Assembly: GCF_035989285.1 (NCBI RefSeq)
Contig: NZ_CP108513.1
Span: forward strand, 6,014,001-6,078,000
Source of the DNA: Streptomyces sp. NBC_01235
GTDB taxonomy: Bacteria; Actinomycetota; Actinomycetes; Streptomycetales; Streptomycetaceae
Length of the DNA stretch: 64,000 bases
Direction: 5' to 3'
Shown here piece by piece: positions 50,092 to 59,845 of the stretch (within the stretch, counting starts at the first letter, position 1; each line of letters starts with the position of its first letter). The notes beneath the pieces are model-generated. The model was not told where the DNA came from, did no database searches, and was given only the letters and a program-made list of their open reading frames with translations. The position numbers were made by a program, and so were the translations under genes.

Positions 50092-52203
50092 CTAGCTTCG
50101 GCTCCACTGCTGGGTGGCGTTGCCCAGACCGGTCCACAGCTGGACCTTCGAACCGTTGGCCGTGCCCCAGCCGGTCACGTCGATGACCAGGCCGTTGGAG
50201 CGGTTGACGATGGTGCCGTCGACCCGGAAGGACCACTGCTGGCTGGTCTTTCCGTTGCAGGCCCACAGGATGAGCTTGGTGCCTGCGGTGGTGCCGTCGG
50301 CGTTCGCTGCGAGGCACTTGCCCAAGACGCGGAGTTCGCCCGCGGCGGTCTGCGTGATGGTCTGGTTCGCGTTCCCGGAGCAGTCGTAGATCTGCACCTG
50401 CACGCCCGTCTGGCCGTTCGGCACATCGAGGCAGCGGCCGGAGTTGGCGCCCTTCAGCGTGAAGGACGCGGCAGTCGGCAGGGGGTCCTGGACGAGCTGC
50501 CACTCCTGTGAGCCGTCGGTCGTCGACGACGCCAGGGTGACGGAGCCGCCCGCGGTCGCCCCCGTCATGTAGAGGCTGGTGTTACGGACCGAGCGGAGCC
50601 GGTAGTACCCGTCGGACGACGGGACGAGGGTCCACTCCTTGTCGGTGGCTCCGTCGTCGACCCACTGGGCCAGCTTCTGCCCCGCCGTCGCGCTGCCGGT
50701 CCAGACGGCGACCGCGCGGCCGCCGGACTTGTTGAGCAGCGTCACGTCGCTGCCCTTGGCGGCCAGATGCCAGCGCTGGGTGTCGGCGGTGGAGTCCGCC
50801 GCGCCCAGCACGAGGTCGGGGGTGTTGCCGGTGAGGTTCGCGTCCTGGGTCTTCCCGGACGCGGTGGTGAGGACCTGGCCGGTCAGCCGGTTGACGAGGC
50901 TGGAGTAGGCGCCGTCGGAGCGGCCGAGGTCGACCTCGGCGTACTTCACGGGGCCGACGCTGCCGCCGCTCCAGGACGCCTGGAGGATGAGCACGCGTCC
51001 CGTGCCGTCGACGTACTGGAGATTACGGCTGTACCCGGCGGCGATCGGCGTCTGGTACTGCTTCCATGTGCCGGTGCTCAGCCCGGACTCGTTCACCCAG
51101 ACGCTGCCGCTGCCGGAGGCGTTGTAGACGATCCGGCCGTCCGGCATCGGGAGGAGCACCGGGCTGCCGCCGGTGGACAGCGCGTTCCCGCCCGAGGGCA
51201 CGGGCAGGGAGGTGATCGCGGCGTCCGTGGCCGAGAAGAACTTCGTCGGGTCGTCGGAGATCCGGTAGCGGACGTTCGTCCCGCCGCCCCAGTACTCGTA
51301 CGTCAGGAGCCACTTGCCGTCGGTCGTCGGGGCGATGGTCGTCATGCCCGGACGGCCGCCGCCGATCTCGGTCCTGCCGGCCACGCTCACCGTGGAGCCC
51401 GGGACGTCGACGACCGGGTCGCTCCAGGACGTGCCGCTGCCGCCGTCCCAGGTCCGGTGCACGAGGACCTGGCCGCCGGAGTCGGTCGCCGTGTCGTTGT
51501 CCGTGGCGAGGGTCGGGGCGCCGGTGCTGGTGCTGTAGCCGGTGTAGTCGTTCTCGTCGGAGTAGTAGGCGATGAGCTTGCCGTTGTGGGCGAGCAGGTG
51601 CGGTTCCCAGACGGGGTCGACCTGGGCGTGGGTGTTGGCCGTGGAGACGCGGCCGATGCTGCCCGCGCTGCCGCCCTGCCAGCCGCCGGCCGCGATGATG
51701 TTCTGGATGCTCCAGGTCGAGCCGTCGTCCGTACTGGCGTACAGGGCGAGCGCCACGTCCTTGCGGTCGCCGTCACCGGACGGCGTCCAGGAGGAGTCGG
51801 CGGCCTTCTGCTCCTCGTAGTAGTAGTCGTCGCCCGAGACGATGCTCGCGAGCAGCAGCGTGCCGGCGCTCAGGTTTCCGACGTCCTGCGGGAGCACGTA
51901 GAGATACGGGTTGGTCCAGTTGCTCGTGTACTTCGCGTACGCGGGGTCGCCGGAGAGGTAGGCGGGGGCCTTGACGTCGGCCAGCTTCGCCCACGTCGTG
52001 CCGTCGTCGTCGCTCTTGTAGACGGGCATCGTCTGACCCACCGGAGCGCTCTGACTGTTCTCGAACGCCGCCACGATCCGCCCGCTCGGCAGCTGGGCCG
52101 ACTTCGGGTAGAGCACACAGGGGTTTGGAGCTGCTGCCGCTGGAGTGCGTTCGAAGGTGTTCAGGTGAGCGGGAGTGAGTGTGGGTGGTCTGTGTCGTGT
52201 CAT
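50092..52203 (-). pseudogene. Sialidase-like/ricin-lectin secreted protein lacking its own 5' end
   Basis: The open frame is 703 residues. From about residue 30 (PNPCVLYPKSAQLPSGRI) it is a six-bladed BNR/sialidase-like fold with Asp boxes SDDDGTTW and STDDGSTW. A RICIN-like segment follows (about 445-560), then a ricin B-type lectin with QxW-type repeats (GRCLDVPNGQTGVQVQIYDC, CNGKTSQQW, GNATQQW). No signal peptide exists; the first 29 residues are read from the end of the adjacent TnpB-like element. So the native start and secretion signal are gone. The element sits exactly where the 5' end should be. Confidence 0.85.
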
Positions 52204-53982
52204 GTGGTTCGGCCGTGGTGTCGGTTTCAGTGAGGAACTGACGTTCTCTCATCGAATGCGTGACCTTCACGGGCGACGCTCGTTTCCATGGCAAAAGGAT
52301 CTTCGGGTGGGGCCGGGCGGGGGTGACGGGATGGGTGAGCTGAGGAGTGTGGCGGCGTCGTTCGTCGCGTCCGGTCCGAGTGGGGTGGCTGTCCGGACCC
52401 GTCTCAAGCACCTGGCGTCGGACGATGAGAAGGTGCTGCGTGTGGTGGGCGCGCATCTGGGGTCGCTGGCCTCGAAGGATCTCAAGGCGCGCTGCCGGGA
52501 CGGCCTGGCGCACTCCGGCGATACGTGGGCGGTGCGTAAGCGGGAGCTGACGCCGTTCTCGTCGTCGCGGTGGGCGGGCAGTATCACCAAGGCCTCGCAT
52601 GACCAGTGGGCGCTGGCCCGCCGCTGCCAGCTGGCCCACATCCAGAACCTGGAAGCCGGCATCCGCACGCTGACGCACCGACTGTCCCTGCCGATCGGGC
52701 AGAAGGGAACCAGACAGGCCCCGGGCGGTTACCGGTCCCGGCGGGAGTGGCATGCGAAGGCCCGGCGGCTGCGCGTGCTGGAGGACCGGCTGGCCGCCGT
52801 GCGGGCCGACCGCGAGGCCGGAGTTGTGCACGTCGTACGCGGCGGCAAGCGCCTGGCCCGTGCCCGGCACCACCTGGAGGCGGCCCAGCTCACCGAGTCC
52901 GGATGGCGGAGACGCTGGGAGGCGGAACGCTGGTTCTGCCAAGCGGACGGTGAGCCCGGCAAGCGCTACGGCAACGAGACGATCCGCGTCAGCCCCGACG
53001 GCGAGGCGAGCATCAAACTTTCCGCACCGCTCACACATCTGGCCAACGCCCCGCACGGACGGTACGTCCTGGCCTGCCGGGTCACGTTCGCGCACCGGGG
53101 CGCCGAGTGGGCGGACCGCGTCGCGGCCAACCGGGCGATCGCCTACCGCATCCACTACGACATGGGCCGGGACCGCTGGTATGTGACCGCCTCCTGGCAG
53201 CTCCCGCCCACCCCCACCCTCCCCATCGAGGCCGCGCTCGCCCACGGGGTGATCGGCGTCGACATGAACGCCGACCATCTGGCCGCCTGGCGCCTGGACA
53301 TCCACGGCAACCCGACCGGCGCCCCGCACCGTTTCGTCTACGCCCTTTCCGGTACCGCCCAGCACCGGGATGCCCAGGTCCGCCACGCCCTCACCCGCCT
53401 CCTGCACTGGGCCCGCGCGTGCGGTGTGAAGGCGATCGCGGTGGAGGATCTGGACTTCGGCGCGGAGACGACCCGGGAGAAACACGGCCGCAAACGCTTC
53501 CGGCAGCTCATCTCCGGCATGCCCACCGGGAAGCTCCGCGCCCGGCTGGCCTCGATGGCCGACGCCACGGGTATCGCGGTCATCGCCGTCGACCCGGCCT
53601 ACACCAGCCGGTGGGGCGCCCAGCACTGGCAGAAGCCCCTCACCCCCACAACCCGCACAACCACTCGCCACGAGGCTGCTGCCGTGGCGATCGGAAGGCG
53701 CGCCCAGGGACACCCGATCCGGCGACGGACGGCACCGCCCCCACAGCACCGGAGTGATGCGGTGGGGCATCGGACCGCCCAGGCCAGACGGGATGTTCCT
53801 GGGCGTGAGGGAACCCGCCCCCGCATCCCCGGACCACGGACACGATCCGTGCCGCCCGGACGCGGAGCGAACGCGGGCAACCAGAACGCCCAACACCGTC
53901 CGGGGCGTTCGGCCGAGCTTGGGTTCTGGCAACAGGACTCACTCCCGCTCAGTCTCTAGGAACGGTTTCGCAGGGTCGTGGG
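52131..53982 (+). mobile_element. TnpB-type (IS200/IS605-like) element without TnpA
   Basis: A single tnpB-like gene is bordered by a perfect 15-bp inverted repeat: TGAGCGGGAGTGAGT at 52166-52180 and its complement at 53937-53951, the latter inside the 3' end of tnpB. It lies between the truncated sialidase gene and a truncated LacI gene. No TnpA (Y1 transposase) is present, so it could move only with help in trans. Exact boundaries cannot be set from sequence alone. Confidence 0.7.
52331..53959 (+). CDS. TnpB-like RNA-guided-nuclease-family protein
   Basis: A protein of 542 residues from ATG 52331 (MGELRSVAASF); the frame is open to 52175. RuvC-I Asp is D311 in GVIGVDMNADHLA, RuvC-II Glu is E372 in IAVEDLDFGAE. 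The RuvC-III position is E448 in TRHEAAAVAIGRRA, where Asp is usual. The zinc-ribbon block between II and III has no CxxC: YTSRWGAQHWQKPL stands where YTSQ-x-CxxC is typical. The Arg/Pro-rich C-terminal tail is read through the likely guide-RNA-encoding end. A +1 shift just before 52331 suggests the original start (ATG at 52289, MAKGSSGG) is lost. It may or may not be active. Confidence 0.8.
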   Translation: MGELRSVAASFVASGPSGVAVRTRLKHLASDDEKVLRVVGAHLGSLASKDLKARCRDGLAHSGDTWAVRKRELTPFSSSRWAGSITKASHDQWALARRCQLAHIQNLEAGIRTLTHRLSLPIGQKGTRQAPGGYRSRREWHAKARRLRVLEDRLAAVRADREAGVVHVVRGGKRLARARHHLEAAQLTESGWRRRWEAERWFCQADGEPGKRYGNETIRVSPDGEASIKLSAPLTHLANAPHGRYVLACRVTFAHRGAEWADRVAANRAIAYRIHYDMGRDRWYVTASWQLPPTPTLPIEAALAHGVIGVDMNADHLAAWRLDIHGNPTGAPHRFVYALSGTAQHRDAQVRHALTRLLHWARACGVKAIAVEDLDFGAETTREKHGRKRFRQLISGMPTGKLRARLASMADATGIAVIAVDPAYTSRWGAQHWQKPLTPTTRTTTRHEAAAVAIGRRAQGHPIRRRTAPPPQHRSDAVGHRTAQARRDVPGREGTRPRIPGPRTRSVPPGRGANAGNQNAQHRPGRSAELGFWQQDSLPLSL

Positions 53983-54366
53983 TCACGCGGTATTGACGCG
54001 GCGGCGAACGGACGTCGAGGTCCGCAGTACGAGTTCCGTGGCCAGTTCGATGCGCGGGGATGCTGGCTGCCTGCCCTGGGCGAGATCCAGGAGCACCCGG
54101 GTCGCCTCACGCCCCAGTTCCTCGAACGGCCGGCGCACCGCGCTCAGCGGCGGGCAGGCCATGGCCGCCACCAGAGTGTCGTCGAAGGACATGACCGCCA
54201 GGTCGTCCGGCACGGAGAGGCCGTCCTGCCGGGCCGCCTCCAGCACGCCGAGCGCCTGCGCGTCGCTGGCCGCGAAGACAGCCGTGGGCGGGTCGTCGGC
54301 CCGCAGGATCTGCAGGCTCGCGGCGAGCGCCTCGCCGTAGTCGAAGTCGGTCGAGCGGACGATCGC
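53983..54366 (-). pseudogene. LacI-family regulator without DNA-binding domain
   Basis: Minus-strand SIVRSTDFDYGEALAASLQI then AVFAASDAQALGVLEAARQD, GLSVPDDLAVMSFDDTLVAA and PPLSAVRRPFEELGREATRV are the C-terminal half of a LacI/GalR sugar sensor. The frame breaks at about 54366, so the HTH and first ligand lobe are gone. It ends 24 bp from the TnpB-like gene. It probably once controlled the sialidase-like gene. Confidence 0.85.
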
Positions 54367-54608
54367 TCAAGACCCGGGGGCACGGCTCGTGGCGAAGCGG
54401 TCCATGGCGTCCAAGGACGCCGGGAGGGCTTCTACGGGCTGGTCCCCTGCGGTCGGGAGCGCGCATCCGGCACGCCTCCTTCGGCCGGAAGGGGGCGACG
54501 GGCCCCGCGCTTTTCCGGACCAAGAGGTCGTCCTTGGCTGTACCTGGCGCAGGGCCCGGACGGCTTCGAGGGTTCGCCCGCCGTTGCCGGTGACGGGCTA
54601 CAACCTCT
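54367..54608. other. Gap with no recognisable gene
   Basis: Several short overlapping frames are open on both strands, but none resembles a known family. It probably contains scrambled remains of the LacI 5' region and a deletion junction. Confidence 0.4.
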
Positions 54609-55943
54609 TCATTTGTGCTCGCGCAGGAAGCTAGGGATCTCGTCGCGGGTCGGGTAGTTCGGCAGGAGGGCTGGCTTGTCCTGAAGGAACGCAGTGATGA
54701 CGGCGGCGGCTCGGTCGTTGTTGTCGTCGAGGCCGTTCCACATGTGGTGTCCGACTCCTGGCATGTACTGCGTGCGCTGGATGGCGGGGTCATTGGCAAG
54801 GATGGCGGTCGCCCATTGACGGACCTGGGAGGAGCACTCCGCGATCATCAGCATCGCGGGGGTCCGGGACTGGCGCAGATGCGGTGCGATGGAGGGCGAG
54901 TCCTTGATCGTCTGCTGGACGCGGAGGCTGGCGGCGGGGCTGAAGGAGAAGTTCTGTGCGGTGTCCTCAGCGGGGATGCGGTGCGCGTCGCGTGCGCAGT
55001 AGGCGGATGCGGTGTCGCTGCCGAGGTCGGCGGCGGTGAAGGCGTTGTCGCCTTCGGCCTGTCCGATCAATCCGGTGTCGGGGGTGAGAAGTCCGAGTCG
55101 CATGAGGCCGAGTGCCACGGCGTACCGGGGGACGTGCGTCGATCGCGGTCCGGTCATGGCCGGCGCGAGGCCGCGCGCGGATTTTCGGCCCTTGTGCCCG
55201 GTGATGTGTGCGGTGGGGCCGTCCATGGGGCCGGGCTCGGCGATGATCGCCCGATGCAAGCGTGCGGCGACGCTCGGGTCGGCCAGGGCTCGGGTGAGCA
55301 CGGCCCCGCCCGAGGAGAATCCGAGGATGTCGACCTTGCCCTTGTCCAGGCGGTCGACGAAGGCGGCGAGGTCGCGGACCGACCTGGAGATCGTGTACTG
55401 GCCCATGGGGAGCAGGTCGCTTCGTCCGCCACCAGCCTGTTCGTAGGCGTAGACGTCGTAGCCCTGGCGTGCCAGGAGCTGCAGGAACCGGTGGTCGAGC
55501 ACCGAGATGCCACGGACCGGTCCGCCGTTGAGGTACACGAACGGGATGGAATGCCGGGTGCCGGAGTTCGCGGGCGGGTAGTGGTACACCGCGACCCGGC
55601 TGCCTGTGGTCAGGCTCCAGTGCTGCGTGGCCACGAACGGCAGGGCGGGCGGGTACCGCCGGGCCGTCGGCACGGTCGGGATGCAGACCGCCGCCGTCAA
55701 TGCGGCCGCGACAACCACCGGCAGGAACGGCACGAGCCGCGCCGGCCAAGTGCGGCGCCGACCCCGCCACGCGGCGAGGACAGCCCCGACTCCAAGGGTC
55801 GTCAACCATGCGGCGAGCCCCGAGCCTGCCCCGTCTGTGAGGGCGATCAGTGCGAGAAAGACGACGACCAGCGTCGCGACGGCGGCCAGGGCCAGCAGTA
55901 AGCGTCCGGTTAAGCGGACGAGACGTATGGCGTACGTGGGCAC
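54609..55943 (-). CDS. Membrane-anchored alpha/beta hydrolase
   Basis: A protein of 444 residues. Three hydrophobic segments at the N-terminus (LLLALAAVATLVVVFLALIA, AAWLTTLGVGAVLAAW, VPFLPVVVAAALTAAVCI). The hydrolase domain follows: FVYLNGGPVRG (oxyanion), nucleophile ILGFSSGGAV, Asp in LMIAECSS (weak) and His in PGVGHHMWNG. It resembles proline-iminopeptidase-like hydrolases with a cap. It diverges from a TetR regulator that likely controls it. Confidence 0.88.
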   Translation of the reverse strand: MPTYAIRLVRLTGRLLLALAAVATLVVVFLALIALTDGAGSGLAAWLTTLGVGAVLAAWRGRRRTWPARLVPFLPVVVAAALTAAVCIPTVPTARRYPPALPFVATQHWSLTTGSRVAVYHYPPANSGTRHSIPFVYLNGGPVRGISVLDHRFLQLLARQGYDVYAYEQAGGGRSDLLPMGQYTISRSVRDLAAFVDRLDKGKVDILGFSSGGAVLTRALADPSVAARLHRAIIAEPGPMDGPTAHITGHKGRKSARGLAPAMTGPRSTHVPRYAVALGLMRLGLLTPDTGLIGQAEGDNAFTAADLGSDTASAYCARDAHRIPAEDTAQNFSFSPAASLRVQQTIKDSPSIAPHLRQSRTPAMLMIAECSSQVRQWATAILANDPAIQRTQYMPGVGHHMWNGLDDNNDRAAAVITAFLQDKPALLPNYPTRDEIPSFLREHK

Positions 55944-56014
55944 AGCGGACGACCTCCGAAAGTTTCAGAACACTGTTTCAAAACGACGTTATCAGAGAGG
56001 GTAGGCTGCTGACC

Positions 56015-56632
56015 GTGGGTAGGCCGAGAACAAACGACGAGGCCGTCAAAGAGCGGCTTGTGGTGTGCGCGACCGAGATGCTCGCCACCCGTCCGCGAGA
56101 GTCGGTCACGGTCCGCGCCGTGGCCGCTGCTGCCGAGGCGTCGACCACGGCGGTGTACTCCTTGTTCGGTGGTAAGGACGGGCTGATCCGTGCGGTGCGC
56201 GACAGAGCCGTCGCCGGCCTGTTCCAGGACGTGTCGGCGGTGCAGACCTCCGCGGACCCTCTCGCCGACCTCTACGCGCTGGCCGTCGCCTACCGTCGTT
56301 GGGGGCTCGGACACAGCCACCTGTACACGGTGCTGTTCGGCGGCGTGCAGTCCTTCGACCCGTCGGGGGAGGTCGGTGCCAGTGACCCGATCCGTCCGCT
56401 CCTCACGGCGATCGATCGCGCGTTGGCGGCGCCCGTCCTCGTCGGCGGAGCAACGTCGATCGCCCTGTCGATCTGGGCCACCCTGCACGGGCTCGTGACT
56501 CTCGAACTGGCCGGGGCCCTCGACGCCGCCACGGCCGATGCGGCATTCCGATCGACGATTCACGCCACGTTGCGCGGATGGACGACCCCGGCGGTGTTCC
56601 TCAGCCTTCGCCGAGCCGAACTCGCTCCTTGA
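56015..56632 (+). CDS. TetR-family regulator of the hydrolase
   Basis: A protein of 205 residues. HTH TVRAVAAAAEASTTAVYSLF then GGKDGLIRAV; C-terminal TetR_C-type domain (YRRWGLGHSHLYTVLFGG). GTG 56015 chosen for the family start GRPRTNDEAV; GAGAGG lies about 15 nt upstream. GTTTCA occurs as a direct repeat in the 71-bp divergent gap. It ends 5 bp before the integrase remnant. Confidence 0.9.
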   Translation: MGRPRTNDEAVKERLVVCATEMLATRPRESVTVRAVAAAAEASTTAVYSLFGGKDGLIRAVRDRAVAGLFQDVSAVQTSADPLADLYALAVAYRRWGLGHSHLYTVLFGGVQSFDPSGEVGASDPIRPLLTAIDRALAAPVLVGGATSIALSIWATLHGLVTLELAGALDAATADAAFRSTIHATLRGWTTPAVFLSLRRAELAP

Positions 56633-56637
56633 CAGGA

Positions 56638-57622
56638 TCAGGGCCGGTTTCCGGGCCCTCCCGGTCCCTGCTGGGGCGGGGGTGCGTGGTCGGTGAAGAC
56701 CGGCATGCCAAGGTCGACCAGCTGCGGCCGACCATCGGTCGGAGCCCGCTTGAGGCTGTTGAGCTTGGCCATCGCAGCGTCAAAGCTGACCTGGAGCCCC
56801 TCGACCTCACCGAGCCAGCCGTTGGCGCGGGCCTCGCGGATGCGTTCTCGGAGGTTCTGGATGATCTCGATGAGTCGGGACCGCTGGCGTGGATCGATCT
56901 GGAGGACGGGGCAGCGAATGCAGGCGTGTTCGTGCTTGCAGGGGGTCCCATAGGGGCGCCCGCAAGTCCCCAGGGAGACCTTGCGCAGCTCGAAGTGCTG
57001 CTGGAAGTCGCGCCACTCCTGCTCAGTGGGCTCCCGGTATTCCTCGACCGGGCGTTCGGCCCGGCGGCGGTCGAGGAAGCCGCGGTAGGTGCGGATCAGA
57101 TCGTCCTGAAAGACCGCGAGGTATGCCTGAGTGGTCGTCAGAGTTTTGTGTCCGAGGATGCGGGCGGCGCCGGTCGGACCGCGCCAGCGGCACCGGGTTG
57201 ACCAGCGGGCCGCCGCCCGTCTCGATCCAGAAGTCGTAGAAGCTGCGCAGCACCGCGTTGCTGTGCCGGATCGTCCGCGGCTTGTAGCGGTCGTCCAGGT
57301 GCGTCTTCTTCGTGATCGGATTCGTGGTGCCCGCGGTCGACGCGGAATGTGTACGCGCCGACCTGCGCGGCTTCGTCGCAGCCCGGAGCCACAGGACGAA
57401 GTCCCGCACCTCCGCTGAGGTCGCACGGTGCCACTCGACATCGACCACCCGCAGCCACCGCCACCAGCGCAGCAGGTCGAAGGCGTAGCTGCGTACGCTG
57501 CCGGTCCGGTTGTCCCGGGAGATGAAGTCGATCAGGAACCTGCGGACCGGCTGCACGACTTTCCCCTCCTCATCGAAGACCAGCCAGGGCACGACACCTG
57601 GGTCCATAGCCACCCGCCCCAC
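56638..57622 (-). pseudogene. Tyrosine recombinase/integrase with catalytic core deleted
   Basis: The 5' part (57622 to about 57170) encodes a SAM-like N-terminal domain (SVRSYAFDLLRWWRWLRVVD, RTIRHSNAVLRSFYDFWIET). The second frame carries the C-terminus: ILGHKTLTTTQAYLAVFQDD (final His and Tyr) and a Cys-rich CGRPYGTPCKHEHACIRCP tail. The central core with the first Arg and HxxR box is missing, and the two parts are in different frames near 57170. It is a dead integrase, possibly of an integrative element. Confidence 0.85.
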
Positions 57623-58149
57623 CGTGGGAGCTGGATGGCGCGGACGTCACGGGATTGATCGTTCAACTCCGTTGCGCTCCTTCGTTCTCGGATGGCGCAA
57701 CGTCTACCGACTAGGCCAGGCGGGGGATGCGCTCAAGCTCGGCGTGTCCTGCGGTAGTCCGGTCAACGTCTCCCTGTCGGCCTCCCCGATGGCATCGGCC
57801 CCACGGCCTTCGCCGCACCCGTCCTCGGCCTGTCGCCGCCGGCCCGGCAGGCAGGGCAGCTCGACGCGGCCCGGAATCCGGTCGACGTCCTGGCCCTGGT
57901 CAACCAGCTCGCCGCCACCTGGGCGGCCCAGACCGAGATCACCGCGGCCGCGACTCGGACGGCTGCGGACCCGTCCACGGCGGCCCGCCGCACCGCCGTG
58001 GTGAACGCCGGGGCTTTCCGTAAGAGTCTCGGTAAGAACCACGCCCCACGCGCCGTTCACCTACAACCTTTCGTCTCGACAGGTCGTCCAATTGGCGCCC
58101 GGTGCTGGTCACTGCGCCGGGGTCTCTTCTGTCCCAGCTGGGGGAAGTC
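57623..58149. other. Gap with degenerate coding-like sequence
   Basis: Plus-strand frames read DALKLGVSCGSPVNVSLSAS, then in another frame PTAFAAPVLGLSPPARQAG and VNQLAATWAAQTEITAAAT. This has coding-like composition but no recognised family. The right part leads to GGGGAAG, the ribosome binding site of the next gene. Confidence 0.4.
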
Positions 58150-59493
58150 ATGAGTTCTGTCTCCGTCGGGCGTGTGCTGCGTCGCGGGGCATGTGCCGGA
58201 GCCGTGGGGGCGCTGGTCGTCGCCGGTCTCGGGAGCGGGGTCGCCTTCGCGGACGAGGCGCAGACCGATCAGCTGTGGATCCAGGCGCCGTACGAGCAGT
58301 CGGTCACCGTCGCTCCGGACGGCGGTGCGGCGCAGTACCGGTCGCTGGCGCTCGGCCTGTACCACGACAACGACAACTTCACCGTGACCGACGGCCGGCT
58401 GACCGTCGACGTCTCCGGGCTCGCCGGGGTCGCCGAGGTGGCCTGGCCCGACAACTGCGCACCGAACGACGCCGGCACGGTCGCCGTGTGCGAGACCGGG
58501 GACGTGCCGACCCGCTACAGCGCGCAGGTGCAGCTGAAGGTGCGGGCCGCCGCCGGCGCCGCCGTAGGAGCGCAGGGTGCGATCGAGTACTCCGCCGGGG
58601 CCACCGGCGGACCCGACGGCACGCTGGTGGCCCCGGAGGGCTCCGAGACCTTCGTCACCGTCGGCTCCGGCCCGGACCTCGGCATCGGCGCGACGCCGGA
58701 CGTCACCGGCGTCGCGCCCGGCACCAGCCTCACCGTGCCGTTCTCCGTGACCAACACCGGCAACGAGACCGCCCACGGCTTCAGCGTGAGGATGTGGGCG
58801 ACGTACGGCCTCGACGTCGCCACCCGCTACCCGCAGTGCACCTACACCGGGCCGGACGACGGCGGCGAGTACACACCCATGACGTACGTGACCTGCTCCT
58901 TCGACACCGACGTCGCGCCCGGTGCCACCGTGGAGCTGCCGGAGCCGCTGCGGCTCGCCGTCACCGACCACGCGCTGTACGAGCGGTTCGACTACGAGGT
59001 CCAGCCGGGCGGCGACGCCACCGACCTCGACGGCTCGGACAACGGCCGCTCCTGGCACATCGACGCCGACAACACCGCCGACTTCGCGGTGCACGGCACC
59101 GAGGTGAGCGGCGCGGCCGGCGACACCGTCACCGCCGGCTTCCGCTTCGTCAACCGCGGCCCGGCCTGGGTCGGCAACGTCGCCTCCGGCGACCCGGTCG
59201 CCGTGATCGACTACTACCTCCCGGAGGGCACCACCGCCACGTCCGTGCCCGCCACCTGCCACAACGCCTGGACGTCCGGCGACGACCCGGCCATCGGCCA
59301 CTACGCCTGCACCCTGCCGATGTGGGCCAAGCCGGACCTGAAGGTCAGCTTCCCGTTCCAGCTGCGCATCGACCGGGTCGTCCCCGACGCGACGGGCCAC
59401 GTCATCGTCCACCCCCACTCCGACAAGCCCACCACCTTCGACCCGAACACCAAGAACAACTCGGCCAAGGTGGTCGTCAACCCGTCTTCCTGA
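58150..59493 (+). CDS. Secreted DUF11/CARDB-like domain protein
   Basis: A protein of 447 residues. Signal peptide (1-about 35, cleavage near AFA-DE). Two or three Ig-like domains follow, the middle one DLGIGATPDVTGVAPGTSLT then VPFSVTNTGNETAHGFSVRM and the last AAGDTVTAGFRFVNRGPAWV. Cys pairs (NCAPND...VCETG; CTYTG...TCSFD; CHNAW...YACTL) suggest disulfides in each domain. No sorting signal. Probably a surface or secreted structural or adhesive protein. Confidence 0.85.
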   Translation: MSSVSVGRVLRRGACAGAVGALVVAGLGSGVAFADEAQTDQLWIQAPYEQSVTVAPDGGAAQYRSLALGLYHDNDNFTVTDGRLTVDVSGLAGVAEVAWPDNCAPNDAGTVAVCETGDVPTRYSAQVQLKVRAAAGAAVGAQGAIEYSAGATGGPDGTLVAPEGSETFVTVGSGPDLGIGATPDVTGVAPGTSLTVPFSVTNTGNETAHGFSVRMWATYGLDVATRYPQCTYTGPDDGGEYTPMTYVTCSFDTDVAPGATVELPEPLRLAVTDHALYERFDYEVQPGGDATDLDGSDNGRSWHIDADNTADFAVHGTEVSGAAGDTVTAGFRFVNRGPAWVGNVASGDPVAVIDYYLPEGTTATSVPATCHNAWTSGDDPAIGHYACTLPMWAKPDLKVSFPFQLRIDRVVPDATGHVIVHPHSDKPTTFDPNTKNNSAKVVVNPSS

Positions 59494-59633
59494 CAGCGGT
59501 CAGGGGTGCGCGGGAAGACGTTGCTCTCGAGGCTCGTCTCCCACGCACCGGTGTGCGCCCAGTGCGTGGTCGCGCGTTTGCCGTCCAGCGGGCCGGCGGC
59601 GCCCGACTCGAACTGACGCCCCGCCGACACGGC

Positions 59634-59670
59634 CGCCCCGCCGCCCGTCACCCCGACGGGCGGCGGGGCG
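59634..59670 (+). terminator. Terminator after the secreted protein gene
   Basis: A perfect 16-bp stem (CGCCCCGCCGCCCGTC and its complement) with loop ACCCC, 140 bp after the stop. Confidence 0.85.
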
Positions 59671-59770
59671 CCCATTTCCGCTCCGTCGCGACTGTCGCTG
59701 GTGCCGTAGTGCCTGCGTGCACGCCTCGGCCACCGGCCTTGTGGGACCGCTCTGCCTGACGGTCTGCAAA

Positions 59771-59799
59771 TCAGGCAAAAGGGGCAAAAAGACTATAAT
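59771..59799 (+). promoter_or_regulatory. Asp23 operon promoter with perfect TATAAT
   Basis: TATAAT (59794-59799) lies in an AT-rich island unusual for this genome. 17 bp upstream the -35 position (59771-59776) is TCAGGC, poor. RBS GGGAGGAA lies 8-15 nt before the ATG at 59846. Confidence 0.6.
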
Positions 59800-59845
59800 T
59801 TGAAGAGTGAGTGCCCTGTGAGCTCCTCAAGGGAGGAATGTCCCT

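Noticed and set aside
54389..54634. Plus-strand ORF in the gap after the LacI remnant
   Set aside because: No RBS, no family similarity and atypical Arg/Pro-rich composition.
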